From the NCBI RefSeq assembly GCF_002119685.1, contig NZ_CP021108.1:1798001-1862000 (forward strand): 64,000 nucleotides of DNA, read 5' to 3'. The DNA is from Bordetella genomosp. 8 (GTDB lineage: Bacteria > Pseudomonadota > Gammaproteobacteria > Burkholderiales > Burkholderiaceae_B). Under the pieces are notes generated by a model, which worked only from the letters and a program-made list of their open reading frames with translations, was not told the origin of the DNA and made no database searches. The position numbers and the translations under genes are program-made. Shown here piece by piece: positions 56,775 to 64,000 of this stretch (position 1 is its first letter; every line of letters starts with the position of its first letter).

Positions 56775-57791
56775 ATGATTGATTTGCGCAGCGACACCGT
56801 GACGCGTCCCAGCGCCGCCATGCGCGCCGCCATGGTCGACGCACCCGTGGGCGACGATGTCATGGGCGACGATCCCACCGTGCAGCGCCTGCAGGCCCAG
56901 GTGGCCGCGCGCGCCGGCAAGGAGGCCGCGCTGTATTTTCCGTCCGGCACGCAGAGCAATCTGGCCGCCATCATGGCGCACTGCGGCCGCGGCGACGAAT
57001 ACCTCGTCGGACAGCTGGCCCACACCTATAAATACGAAGGCGGCGGCGCGGCCGTCCTGGGCAGCGTCCAGCCCCAGCCGATCGAACACGCGGCGGACGG
57101 CAGCCTGCCCCTGGACAAGCTGCGCGCCGCCATCAAGCCCAAGGGCGACCCGCACTTCGCCCATACCCGCCTGCTGGCCCTGGAGAACACCTTCCATGGA
57201 CAGGTCATACCGCAGGCCTATCTGGAGGAAGCCGCCGCGTTCGCACGCGGGCAGGGCCTGGCCGTGCATCTGGACGGAGCGCGTGTCTTCAACGCCGCCG
57301 TCGCGTCCGGGCTGGACGTGGCCGAGGTGTGCCGGCCCTTCGATTCCGTATCCATCTGCTTTTCCAAGGGACTGGGCGCGCCGGTGGGCTCGGTGCTGGC
57401 CGGCAGCCGCGATGTGATCGCCGCCGCCACCCGCTGGCGCAAGGTGCTGGGCGGCGGGATGCGCCAGGCCGGGATGCTCGCAGCGGCCTGCCTGCATGCG
57501 CTGGATCATCACGTCGAGCGCCTGGCGGAAGACCATGCCAATGCCGAACGCCTGGCTGAGGGCCTGCGCCAGGTCGGCCAGGTCAAGGTGCTGCGCCAGT
57601 CCACCAATATGGTGTTCATCGACGTCCCCGGACAGCACTGCGAAGCGCTGACGGCGTACGCGCGGTCACGCGGGGTGCTGATGATGGCCGCCTACGGCGG
57701 CCCGACCCGCCTGGTCACCCACATGGATGTATCGCGCGAAGACATCGACACCGTGATCGCCGCCGTCAAGAGCTATTTCGCCAACGCCTGA
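56775..57791 (+). CDS. ltaE: Low-specificity L-threonine aldolase
   Basis: PLP enzyme that splits threonine or allo-threonine to glycine and acetaldehyde. The 338-residue protein starts MIDLRSDTVTRPS, the family hallmark, and has the PLP lysine Lys198 in CFSKGLGAPVGS. ATG follows a GAAAGGA site. It pairs with the EamA gene upstream and converges with the GntR gene. Confidence 0.92.
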   Translation: MIDLRSDTVTRPSAAMRAAMVDAPVGDDVMGDDPTVQRLQAQVAARAGKEAALYFPSGTQSNLAAIMAHCGRGDEYLVGQLAHTYKYEGGGAAVLGSVQPQPIEHAADGSLPLDKLRAAIKPKGDPHFAHTRLLALENTFHGQVIPQAYLEEAAAFARGQGLAVHLDGARVFNAAVASGLDVAEVCRPFDSVSICFSKGLGAPVGSVLAGSRDVIAAATRWRKVLGGGMRQAGMLAAACLHALDHHVERLAEDHANAERLAEGLRQVGQVKVLRQSTNMVFIDVPGQHCEALTAYARSRGVLMMAAYGGPTRLVTHMDVSREDIDTVIAAVKSYFANA

Positions 57792-57805
57792 GCCGGCTCG
57801 GGACG

Positions 57806-58699
57806 TCAGGGCTCTCGCATGACCCGCAGCAGGTGGTGGCGCATGAGCGCCGCCGCCCAGTCGCGGTCATCGTCTTCCAGCGCCTGGATGATCGCCAGGT
57901 GGCATTCGATGGACGGCAGGAAGCGCGGTGAACTGCGCACGAAGGCACTGCGATCCTCGAGACGGCGCAACTGGTTTTGCTGCTGGATGGCCTGCAGGAA
58001 AAACCGGTTGCCGCAGAATCGCGCCAGCGTTTCATGGAAATCCGCATTCAGGTTGAAGAACACCTCGGGCGGCAGGTCGGCCACGGCGCTGTCCCGCAGC
58101 ACCGCTTCATGGGCGGTGCGTAGCCGCCGCAGTATCGCGGGGTCGGCCTTGAACGTGGGCTGCAGCAGGGCGGCGCATTCGACGGCGGCGCGGAATCGAT
58201 AGCTTTCCAGCCGCGCTTCGCATTCGGCCAGAGAATGGGTAAAGCGCCAGCCGTGGCCCTGGCGCTTTTCGATCAGCGCCTCGGCGCTCAGCCGCACCAG
58301 GGTCTTGGCCAGTACGCTGCGCGTGACGTCGTAACGCTGCTGCAGGTCACGGTCCGTGAAGCTGTCCGGGATCAGGCGATCGGCGCGGTCCTGGATCAGC
58401 CGGCTGTACAGCTCGTCGGCCGTCATGCCGGATGCCTGCAGCAACGGCGGCGTCTTGCCATCGGCGATTTCGCCGACGTAGTAGCCGCTGTTGGGCCGCG
58501 CTTCGATGAAGCGTTCGGCGGCCAGCAGCTTCAGCGCGGCCCGCACGGGCGTGCGGGACACCTGGTAGCGCTTGGCCAAGGATTCTTCCGACAGATGCGT
58601 GCCGGGCTGGTGGATGTGCGAAATGATGTCGCTGGCGATGCGGCGCGCCAGATCGACTTGCAGCCCTGTCGGCCGTGAGGCGTGTTTCTCGACCTGCAT
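57806..58699 (-). CDS. GntR-type regulator with two HTH segments and FCD domain
   Basis: A 297-residue regulator. Helix-turn-helix 1 has LAKRYQVSRTPVRAALKLLA (residues 41-60) within a normal GntR winged domain. A second similar helix pair, LQQRYDVTRSVLAKTLVRLS, occupies 119-138 with its own flanking wing. The remaining part (about 160-295) is an FCD-type effector domain with AAVECAAL and NADFHETLARFCGN. The two HTHs are unusual for a FadR-type regulator. It is convergent with ltaE and preceded by two direct repeats. Confidence 0.85.
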   Translation of the reverse strand: MQVEKHASRPTGLQVDLARRIASDIISHIHQPGTHLSEESLAKRYQVSRTPVRAALKLLAAERFIEARPNSGYYVGEIADGKTPPLLQASGMTADELYSRLIQDRADRLIPDSFTDRDLQQRYDVTRSVLAKTLVRLSAEALIEKRQGHGWRFTHSLAECEARLESYRFRAAVECAALLQPTFKADPAILRRLRTAHEAVLRDSAVADLPPEVFFNLNADFHETLARFCGNRFFLQAIQQQNQLRRLEDRSAFVRSSPRFLPSIECHLAIIQALEDDDRDWAAALMRHHLLRVMREP

Positions 58700-58738
58700 A
58701 GTGCTCCCTGATCGACCACAGCTGCATGCGAACGGCCT

Positions 58739-58769
58739 ACCGCGTATTTTTTATCGTGCGACCGCGTAT
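58739..58769. promoter_or_regulatory. Direct repeats upstream of the GntR gene
   Basis: ACCGCGTAT occurs twice, at 58739-58747 and 58761-58769, 22 bp apart, on the same DNA face. They lie 40-70 nt before the GntR start, a plausible autoregulatory operator. Confidence 0.5.
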
Positions 58770-58887
58770 GCGCGCGATCGTGGGGATTGCGGGACAGAAG
58801 GGGAGTAACGGCGCTTCGTGTGGGCAGAATACGCGCAATACAGCGGGATGGCGACACCGCGCCGTGGCTTTTGGGATTCTCGCAACA

Positions 58888-58948
58888 CCCGCCGAGGGGC
58901 GGGCAGGTATGCAGGCAGGGGGCTACCTGTACACCGCCGGGCCGGCGG
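58888..58948. terminator. Pair of GC hairpins downstream of the SDR gene
   Basis: CCCGCC-GAGG-GGCGGG (58888-58903) and CCGCCGG-G-CCGGCGG (58934-58948) are stable hairpins 16-75 nt beyond the minus-strand SDR stop. Without T-runs, they might act with Rho or stabilise the mRNA end. Confidence 0.4.
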
Positions 58949-58963
58949 CAGTCCGTCCCCTCC

Positions 58964-59836
58964 CTAGCGCGCGGCCAGCAGGGCGGCGTAGCCGTCCCGC
59001 GAGTCTGGCCAGGCCAGTTCGTAGCCGCTGGCACGCAGCCTCGCGTTGCGCAGTTTCTTGCTGCCTATGCCCGCCGGTGGCGGACCTTCCGCTGGCCGCG
59101 GGCAGCCGAGCCGATCCGCCAGATGGTCGTAGAGGACGTCGATGGGCAGCGGGGTGTCATCGCTGCCGACGTAAACGGGCTGGGCATCCGGCAGCATCAG
59201 CAGGTGCGCGATGGCGCCCGCGGCGTCGTCCGCATGCATGCGGTTGGCCCAGTGGGGCGTATCCCTGGGCACGCGCGCCTGGCCGGCGCGCAACCGGTCC
59301 AGCAGCTGCAGGCGCCCGGGACCGTACAGGCCGGACAGGCGCAGCACCGTGGCCGGCAGACCTTGCGCCAGCAGCCACCGTTCGGCTTCCAGCAGCACGG
59401 CGCCGTTCATGCCGGGTGGGGCGGGCGGGGTGGCTTCATCCACCCAATCGCCGCCATGATCGCCATAGACGGCCGACGACGAAACGAACACCAGGCGGCG
59501 CAGGCTGCGCTGGTCCAGTCGTTGGACCACATTGCGCAGGCCCTCGATGAATACGGCGCGATAGGCGGCTTCCTCGCGGCGGCCAGGGCTGAGCGCGACC
59601 ACCACGCGGGTGGGGGCCGCAGGCAGTGCCGGCAGCGTTTCCGGGCGGGTGACGTCGGCGGCCAGCCATTCGATGCCGGAGGAGGAGGCCGCGGGAGGAT
59701 TGCGGCGTACCGCCACGATCCGGGCCGGCGGCGCGGGCAGCTCCCGCAGCCGTCGCGCCACGCGCTGGCCCAGGTCGCCGCCACCCACCAGCAGGATGCG
59801 TTCGTCGCGACCCGGCGCGCTGGTGGGGGTGCCCAT
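58964..59836 (-). CDS. Extended SDR (NAD-dependent epimerase-like)
   Basis: A 290-residue NAD(P)-binding protein. The dinucleotide motif LLVGGGDLGQRVARRL lies at about residues 15-30; RLVFVSSSAVYGDHGG near 120 gives the Ser and Tyr positions of extended SDRs. The usual YxxxK lysine is not evident, since the segment after it reads VYGDHGG, so catalytic activity is uncertain. Relatives in betaproteobacteria are annotated as SDR or NAD-dependent epimerase. It begins on the base shared with the ETF-QO stop (TGATG) and is likely co-transcribed with it. Confidence 0.72.
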   Translation of the reverse strand: MGTPTSAPGRDERILLVGGGDLGQRVARRLRELPAPPARIVAVRRNPPAASSSGIEWLAADVTRPETLPALPAAPTRVVVALSPGRREEAAYRAVFIEGLRNVVQRLDQRSLRRLVFVSSSAVYGDHGGDWVDEATPPAPPGMNGAVLLEAERWLLAQGLPATVLRLSGLYGPGRLQLLDRLRAGQARVPRDTPHWANRMHADDAAGAIAHLLMLPDAQPVYVGSDDTPLPIDVLYDHLADRLGCPRPAEGPPPAGIGSKKLRNARLRASGYELAWPDSRDGYAALLAAR

Positions 59837-61482
59837 CACATCCCGTTGTAGACGGGGCCTTCGCCGCCCTGCGGCGCCACCCAGACGATGTTCTGCGTGG
59901 GATCCTTGATATCGCAGGTCTTGCAGTGCACGCAGTTCTGCGCATTGATCTGCAGGCGGTCGGCGCCGTGGTCGTCCTTGACGAACTCGTACACCGCGGC
60001 CGGGCAATAGCGGGCTTCGGGGCCGCCATACTTGGCCAGGTTCACTGCCACCGGCACGCTGGGATCCTTCAACGTCAGGTGGACCGGTTCGTTCTCGTCG
60101 TGATTGGTGTTCGAAATGAATACCGAGCTGAGCCGGTCGAAGGTCAGCTTGCCGTCCGGTTTCGGATAGTCGATGCGCGCGCACTGCGAAGCCGGCTGCA
60201 GACAGGCGTAGTCGGGCTTGGTGCGATGGATGGTCCAGGGGAAATTCCCCTTGAGCAGCCATTGCTCGATACCCGTCATCACGGTCGCCAGCGTGCGACC
60301 CTTCTTGAACCACTGCTTGAAATTACGTGCCTTGTGCAGTTCTTCACGCAGCCATGACGACTCGAAGGCGGTCGGATAGGCGGCCAGCACATCCTGGCGG
60401 CGGTCGGCCAGAACGGCCTGGAAGGCGGCTTCCGCGGCCATCGCCCCGGACTTGATCGCGGCGTGGCTGCCCTTGATCCGCGGCGCGTTCAGGAAGCCGG
60501 CTTCGCAGCCGACCAGCGCGCCGCCCGGGAAGGCCAGCTTGGGCAGGGACAGCAGCCCACCGGCCGTCAGCGCGCGGGCGCCGTAGGCGATGCGCTTGCC
60601 GCCTTCGAAGGTGGGGCGGATCGCGGGGTGGGTCTTGTAGCGCTGGAATTCCTCGAACGGCGACAGCCAGGGGTTCGCATAGTCCAGGCCGACCACCATG
60701 CCCACGGCCACCAGGTTGTTGTCCAGGTGGTAAAGGAAGGAGCCGCCGTAGGTATCGGAATCCAGGGGCCAGCCGGCCGTATGCACCACCAGCCCGGGAT
60801 GGGATTGGGCCGGATCGACCTCCCACATTTCCTTGATGCCGATGCCATAGCTTTGCGGATCCCGGCCTTCGTCCAGGCGGTAGCGCTCGATCAGCTGGCG
60901 CCCCAGCTGGCCGCGCGAGCCCTCGGCGAACAGCGTGTAGCGCGCCAGGAGCTCCATGCCGGGCTGGTAGTTGGCGGTGTGGCTGCCGTCACGCGCCACG
61001 CCCATGTCGCCGGTGACCACGCCGCGCACCGCGCCCTGTTCGTCATAGAGCAGGCCGGCGGCCGCGAAGCCTGGAAAAATATCCACGCCCAGGGCTTCGG
61101 CCTGTTCGCCCAGCCAGCGCACGACGTCGCCCAGCCGCACGATGTAATTGCCTTCGTTGCGGAAGCAGTCCGGCAGCAGGAAGTGCGGCGTGACGCGGGC
61201 GCCGGTGCGGCTCAGGAACATGAACTTGTCCCGCGTGACAGGGACGTTCAGCGGCGCGCCTTTTTCCTTCCAGTCGGGGATCAGCTCGGTCAGCGCCCGC
61301 GGATCCATCACGGCGCCGGACAGGATGTGGGCGCCCAGTTCCGCGCCTTTTTCCAGTACGCAAACGCCGATTTCATGGTTTTTTTCCGCGGCCAGCTGCT
61401 TGAGCCGGATGGCGGCGGCCAGGCCGGCGGGCCCGCCGCCGACGACCACCACGTCGTATTCCATCGATTCCCGATCTGACAT
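59836..61482 (-). CDS. Electron transfer flavoprotein-ubiquinone oxidoreductase
   Basis: Membrane-associated FAD and [4Fe-4S] protein that passes electrons from ETF, fed by acyl-CoA dehydrogenases, to ubiquinone. The 548-residue protein has the FAD motif VVGGGPAGLAAAI near residue 15 and the four-Cys cluster: CPAAVYEF then NCVHCKTCDIKDPTQNI. The start MSDRESMEYDVVV at 61482 matches family N-termini; the longer frame to 61659 is a shadow. It is divergent from the thioesterase gene. Confidence 0.95.
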   Translation of the reverse strand: MSDRESMEYDVVVVGGGPAGLAAAIRLKQLAAEKNHEIGVCVLEKGAELGAHILSGAVMDPRALTELIPDWKEKGAPLNVPVTRDKFMFLSRTGARVTPHFLLPDCFRNEGNYIVRLGDVVRWLGEQAEALGVDIFPGFAAAGLLYDEQGAVRGVVTGDMGVARDGSHTANYQPGMELLARYTLFAEGSRGQLGRQLIERYRLDEGRDPQSYGIGIKEMWEVDPAQSHPGLVVHTAGWPLDSDTYGGSFLYHLDNNLVAVGMVVGLDYANPWLSPFEEFQRYKTHPAIRPTFEGGKRIAYGARALTAGGLLSLPKLAFPGGALVGCEAGFLNAPRIKGSHAAIKSGAMAAEAAFQAVLADRRQDVLAAYPTAFESSWLREELHKARNFKQWFKKGRTLATVMTGIEQWLLKGNFPWTIHRTKPDYACLQPASQCARIDYPKPDGKLTFDRLSSVFISNTNHDENEPVHLTLKDPSVPVAVNLAKYGGPEARYCPAAVYEFVKDDHGADRLQINAQNCVHCKTCDIKDPTQNIVWVAPQGGEGPVYNGM

Positions 61483-61555
61483 GCGCCTTGTCCCCTGATG
61501 CGATGTGGGCTGGAAGTATGATTTGGATGAACCCTGGATTGTATTGCAGCTCACC
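61483..61555. promoter_or_regulatory. Divergent start region of ETF-QO and thioesterase genes
   Basis: A 73-nt interval. TATGAT (61517-61522) could be a -10 box for the thioesterase gene, but no good -35 box lies at the right distance on either strand. Confidence 0.35.
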
Positions 61556-62005
61556 ATGACCGCATCCGACACCCCCATACTCCCCCCCGGAAGCACCCAT
61601 GTCGTCGAAATGCCCCTGCGCTGGGGCGACTCCGACGCCCTCAACCATCTGAACAACACGCTCTACTTCCGGCTCATGGAAGAAGCGCGCATGCAGATAC
61701 TGTATGGCGCCGGTCTTGCGCTGCCCGCCGACGCCGGGCCCATCCTGGCCCATGCATCCTGCGATTTCCTGCGCCCCTTGACGTATCCGGCATCGGTGCG
61801 GGTCACGCATACCCTGACCCGGGTCGGACGATCCAGTATCGAGTTCGAACTGACCCTGGACAAGGTCGGCGACGAGCGCGGCCCGTATGCGCGCGGCCGC
61901 AACGTGCTGGTCTGGCTGGACTACGTGGGCAACCGGTCCGAGCCCTGGCCGGCGCAGGTCCTGTCCAGGCTGGCGGAAATCCTGCGGCCGCCCCAGGCCG
62001 GATAG
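61556..62005 (+). CDS. Acyl-CoA thioesterase, 4-hydroxybenzoyl-CoA thioesterase-like hotdog
   Basis: A 149-residue hotdog-fold protein. The segment LRWGDSDALNHLNNTLYFRLMEE has the Asp-His-Asn pattern of YbgC/4HBT-type thioesterases (the Asp acts on the thioester). Substrate is unknown; acyl-CoA is likely given the neighbouring CoA-transferase and ETF-QO genes. The ATG at 61556 gives a normal-sized protein; a GTG at 61505 is possible. Confidence 0.83.
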   Translation: MTASDTPILPPGSTHVVEMPLRWGDSDALNHLNNTLYFRLMEEARMQILYGAGLALPADAGPILAHASCDFLRPLTYPASVRVTHTLTRVGRSSIEFELTLDKVGDERGPYARGRNVLVWLDYVGNRSEPWPAQVLSRLAEILRPPQAG

Positions 62006-62112
62006 ATGCCCGTAAAATCGACCGCGTCGCAAGATGCATAACGTCAGCGACCGCCCGCGCCGCCGATAGGGGGGCCGGGCAGGTACTTAATCCCTATTCT
62101 GGAGCTGGAGCG

Positions 62113-62811
62113 ATGGACAAGGTTTACGCGAGCGCCGCGGAGGCGCTGGCCGGCGTCGTCAAGGACGGCCAATTGATCGCCGTTGGGGGCTTCGGCCTGT
62201 GCGGGATTCCTGAAGCGCTGATCGCCGCCCTGCGCGATACCGGCGTCAAGAACCTGACATGCATCAGCAACAACGCCGGCGTCGACGGTTTCGGGCTGGG
62301 CCAGTTGCTGGCCACCCGGCAGATCCGCAAGATGATTGCTTCCTACGTGGGAGAAAACAAGGAATTCGAACGCCAGTACCTGGCGGGCGAACTGGAGCTG
62401 GAATTCACGCCCCAGGGCACGCTGGCCGAAAAGCTGCGCGCGGGCGGCGCCGGCATCCCGGCCTTCTACACGCGTACCGGGGTGGGCACGCTGGTGGCCG
62501 AAGGCAAGGAAACGCGCGAATTCGACGGCCAGACCTACATCATGGAACGTGCGCTGGTGCCCGATGTATCGCTGGTCAAGGCCTACGCGGCCGATCGCAC
62601 CGGCAACCTGATCTTCCGCAAGACGGCGCGCAACTTCAATCCCAACGTGGCGATGGCCGGCAAGGTCACCATCGTCGAAGTGGAAAAGCTGCTGAATACC
62701 GGCGATATCGATCCGGACCAGGTGCACCTGCCCGGCATCTTCGTACATCGCATCGTGGTCAACGCCAATCCGGAAAAGCGCATCGAGCAGCGCACCGTCC
62801 GCACCGCTTGA
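62113..62811 (+). CDS. 3-oxoacid CoA-transferase subunit A
   Basis: A 232-residue alpha subunit of a family I CoA-transferase (succinyl-CoA:3-ketoacid type), which moves CoA between acids such as succinate and acetoacetate. The glycine-rich VGGFGLCGIPEALI segment near residue 28 is the CoA-transferase signature 1. The gene is often named scoA or atoD. GGAG lies before the ATG. Subunit B starts 12 nt later. Confidence 0.92.
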   Translation: MDKVYASAAEALAGVVKDGQLIAVGGFGLCGIPEALIAALRDTGVKNLTCISNNAGVDGFGLGQLLATRQIRKMIASYVGENKEFERQYLAGELELEFTPQGTLAEKLRAGGAGIPAFYTRTGVGTLVAEGKETREFDGQTYIMERALVPDVSLVKAYAADRTGNLIFRKTARNFNPNVAMAGKVTIVEVEKLLNTGDIDPDQVHLPGIFVHRIVVNANPEKRIEQRTVRTA

Positions 62812-62823
62812 GGAGAATGAATC

Positions 62824-63486
62824 ATGGCATGGACTCGTGACGAAATGGCCGCGCGCGCGGCCCGCGAACTGCAGGACGGTTTCTATGTGAACCTGGGCAT
62901 CGGCATGCCGACCCTGGTCGCCAATCATGTGCCGCCGGGCATCGAAGTCTGGCTGCAGTCCGAGAACGGCTTGCTCGGCATCGGGCCCTTCCCGACCGAC
63001 GAGCAGGTCGACGCCGACCTGATCAACGCCGGCAAGCAGACGGTGACGACGCTGCCGGGATCGTCGATTTTTTCCTCGGCCGACTCCTTCGGCATGATCC
63101 GCGGCGGCAAGATCAACCTGGCCATCCTGGGCGCCATGCAGGTGTCCGAGAAAGGCGACCTGGCCAACTGGATGATCCCGGGCAAGATGGTCAAGGGCAT
63201 GGGCGGGGCCATGGACCTGGTCGCCGGGGTGGGGCGCGTGGTGGTGCTGATGGATCACGTGGCGCGCAAGAAGGACGGCACCGAAGACTTCAAGCTGCTG
63301 CCCGAATGCACGCTGCCGCTGACGGGCGTCGGCGTGGTCGACCTGATCATCACCGACCTGGGGGTGCTGGAAGTCGGCCCCAGGGGCCTGAAGCTGGTCG
63401 AGCTGGCGCCCGGGGTGTCGGTGGAGGAAATCAAGGCCAAGACGCCGGCCGCGCTGGATACCAGCGGGGTGAAGGCGGCGGCCTAG
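62824..63486 (+). CDS. 3-oxoacid CoA-transferase subunit B
   Basis: A 220-residue beta subunit with the catalytic Glu47 in [12 protein letters not shown], which forms the glutamyl-CoA intermediate, and [15 protein letters not shown] before it. With subunit A it completes the enzyme that activates acetoacetate or related acids. A very good terminator follows. Confidence 0.93.
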   Translation: MAWTRDEMAARAARELQDGFYVNLGIGMPTLVANHVPPGIEVWLQSENGLLGIGPFPTDEQVDADLINAGKQTVTTLPGSSIFSSADSFGMIRGGKINLAILGAMQVSEKGDLANWMIPGKMVKGMGGAMDLVAGVGRVVVLMDHVARKKDGTEDFKLLPECTLPLTGVGVVDLIITDLGVLEVGPRGLKLVELAPGVSVEEIKAKTPAALDTSGVKAAA

Positions 63487-63563
63487 CGCGGCGGCCCGGC
63501 CAGCGCGGTCCGGGCGGCGCCGTCCGGGCGGGCGACCTGCCCCTGGGCTGCGCGCGGCGACGG

Positions 63564-63593
63564 AAAACGGTCCCTTCCGGGGCCGTTTTTTTT
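63564..63593 (+). terminator. Rho-independent terminator after the CoA-transferase genes
   Basis: An 11-bp stem (AAAACGG continuing TCCC, pairing with GGGGCCGTTTT) with a TTCC loop is followed by eight T. It closes the scoAB-type transcript. Confidence 0.92.
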
Positions 63594-63658
63594 GCCCTTG
63601 CCTATTGTCGGGCACGCTATTTGCCTACGGGGAACACCCAATTCGACCGTGGGACGGT

Positions 63659-64000
63659 ATGTCTGTTGCGAATGCCCCGCTCGCCCTGAAAGTCCTGACC
63701 GTGAACACCCATAAGGGCTTCACCTTCTTCAATCGCAAATTCATCCTGCCGGAGTTGCGTGACGCCGTCCGGGCGGTCGCGCCGGACCTGGTGTTCCTGC
63801 AGGAGGTGCTGGGCGCGCATGAGGCACATGCCGCGCGCTTCAAGGGCTGGCCGGAAACCTCGCAATACGAGTTTCTGGCGGACAGCATCTGGAAGGACTT
63901 CGCCTACGGCCGGAACGCGGTGTATCCGCATGGCCATCACGGCAACGCGGTCCTGTCCAAATTTCCGATCGTGCATTACGAAAACATGGATGTCTCCGTT
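63659..64000 (+). CDS. Endonuclease/exonuclease/phosphatase family protein, 5' part
   Basis: The first 114 codons of an EEP-fold protein; the window ends inside it. The metal-binding start [10 protein letters not shown] (Asn16) and the Glu in LVFLQEV (Glu49) are present. EEP proteins of this sort (YbhP-like) often sit before a cardiolipin synthase gene, which would be the next gene to check, but that is inference. Confidence 0.8.
   Translation, partial: MSVANAPLALKVLTVNTHKGFTFFNRKFILPELRDAVRAVAPDLVFLQEVLGAHEAHAARFKGWPETSQYEFLADSIWKDFAYGRNAVYPHGHHGNAVLSKFPIVHYENMDVSV

Noticed and set aside
61483..61659. Upstream extension of the ETF-QO frame
   Set aside because: It would cover the divergent thioesterase start; MSDRESMEYD at 61482 matches the family beginning.

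Overview
The window is GC-rich chromosomal DNA from a betaproteobacterium. Gene order and protein sequences (argE end, trpBA-accD; yceD-rpmF-plsX-fabHDG-acpP-fabF-rpoE-rseAB-degP-lepA-lepB-rnc-era-recO; rne opposite rluC; maf next to an RsmI-like methylase) point to the family Alcaligenaceae, most likely Bordetella or Achromobacter. This placement is inference from recognised families, not a database result. Coding density is very high, many neighbours share ATGA or TGATG stop/start overlaps, and I see no rRNA, tRNA, CRISPR array, prophage or insertion sequence.

Layout. 1-3.2 kb: end of argE, then trpB, trpA and accD. 3.4-6.8 kb: accessory segment with lipid A deacylase PagL, a short tandem repeat, and a DoxX / tautomerase / SDR unit divergent from a LysR regulator. 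6.8-14.2 kb: RNase E opposite rluC, a HAD phosphatase, and the periplasmic methionine sulfoxide reductase pair MsrPQ. 14.2-16.5 kb (minus strand): maf, RsmI-like methylase and lipoprotein amidase AmiD, chained by ATGA overlaps. 16.6-32.4 kb: a long plus-strand run covering ribosomal protein L32, phospholipid and fatty acid synthesis, the sigma-E envelope stress module with DegP, LepA, signal peptidase, RNase III, Era and RecO. 32.4-38.1 kb (minus): an ATP/ADP-carrier-like transporter, a Tat-exported aldo/keto reductase, a Bax-inhibitor-1 protein, a DUF2486-like protein, HolC and PepA. 38.2-42.7 kb: LptF without LptG beside it, methylmalonate-semialdehyde dehydrogenase, a VapBC toxin-antitoxin pair and CysB. 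42.8-45.1 kb: a DUF2325 protein behind two Fur-box-like sites, a TPR/glycosyltransferase-like protein and an NlpC/P60 lipoprotein. 45.4-52.4 kb: propionyl-CoA synthetase tightly coupled to a GlcG-like protein and an UMF1-type transporter, then a 4-hydroxyproline epimerase and a LemA-TPM-TPM cluster. 52.4-57.8 kb: an unrecognised 413-residue protein with an internal duplication, acetyl-CoA synthetase, an EamA exporter and threonine aldolase. 57.8-64 kb: a GntR-type regulator with two helix-turn-helix segments, an epimerase-like SDR, ETF-ubiquinone oxidoreductase, a thioesterase, the two subunits of a 3-oxoacid CoA-transferase, and the start of an EEP-family phosphatase/nuclease.

How it fits together. 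The backbone is mostly housekeeping: amino acid and fatty acid synthesis, translation-linked factors and envelope maintenance. A second theme is acyl-CoA and short-chain acid metabolism (prpE, acs, mmsA, etfQO, scoAB, thioesterase). The most unusual items are the 413-residue protein with two copies of a motif pattern reminiscent of NleD-type (M91) effector peptidases but without HExxH, the GntR regulator with two HTH segments and direct repeats upstream of it, two different approximately 14-bp tandem repeats in intergenic DNA, and the Fur-like control region of the DUF2325 gene.
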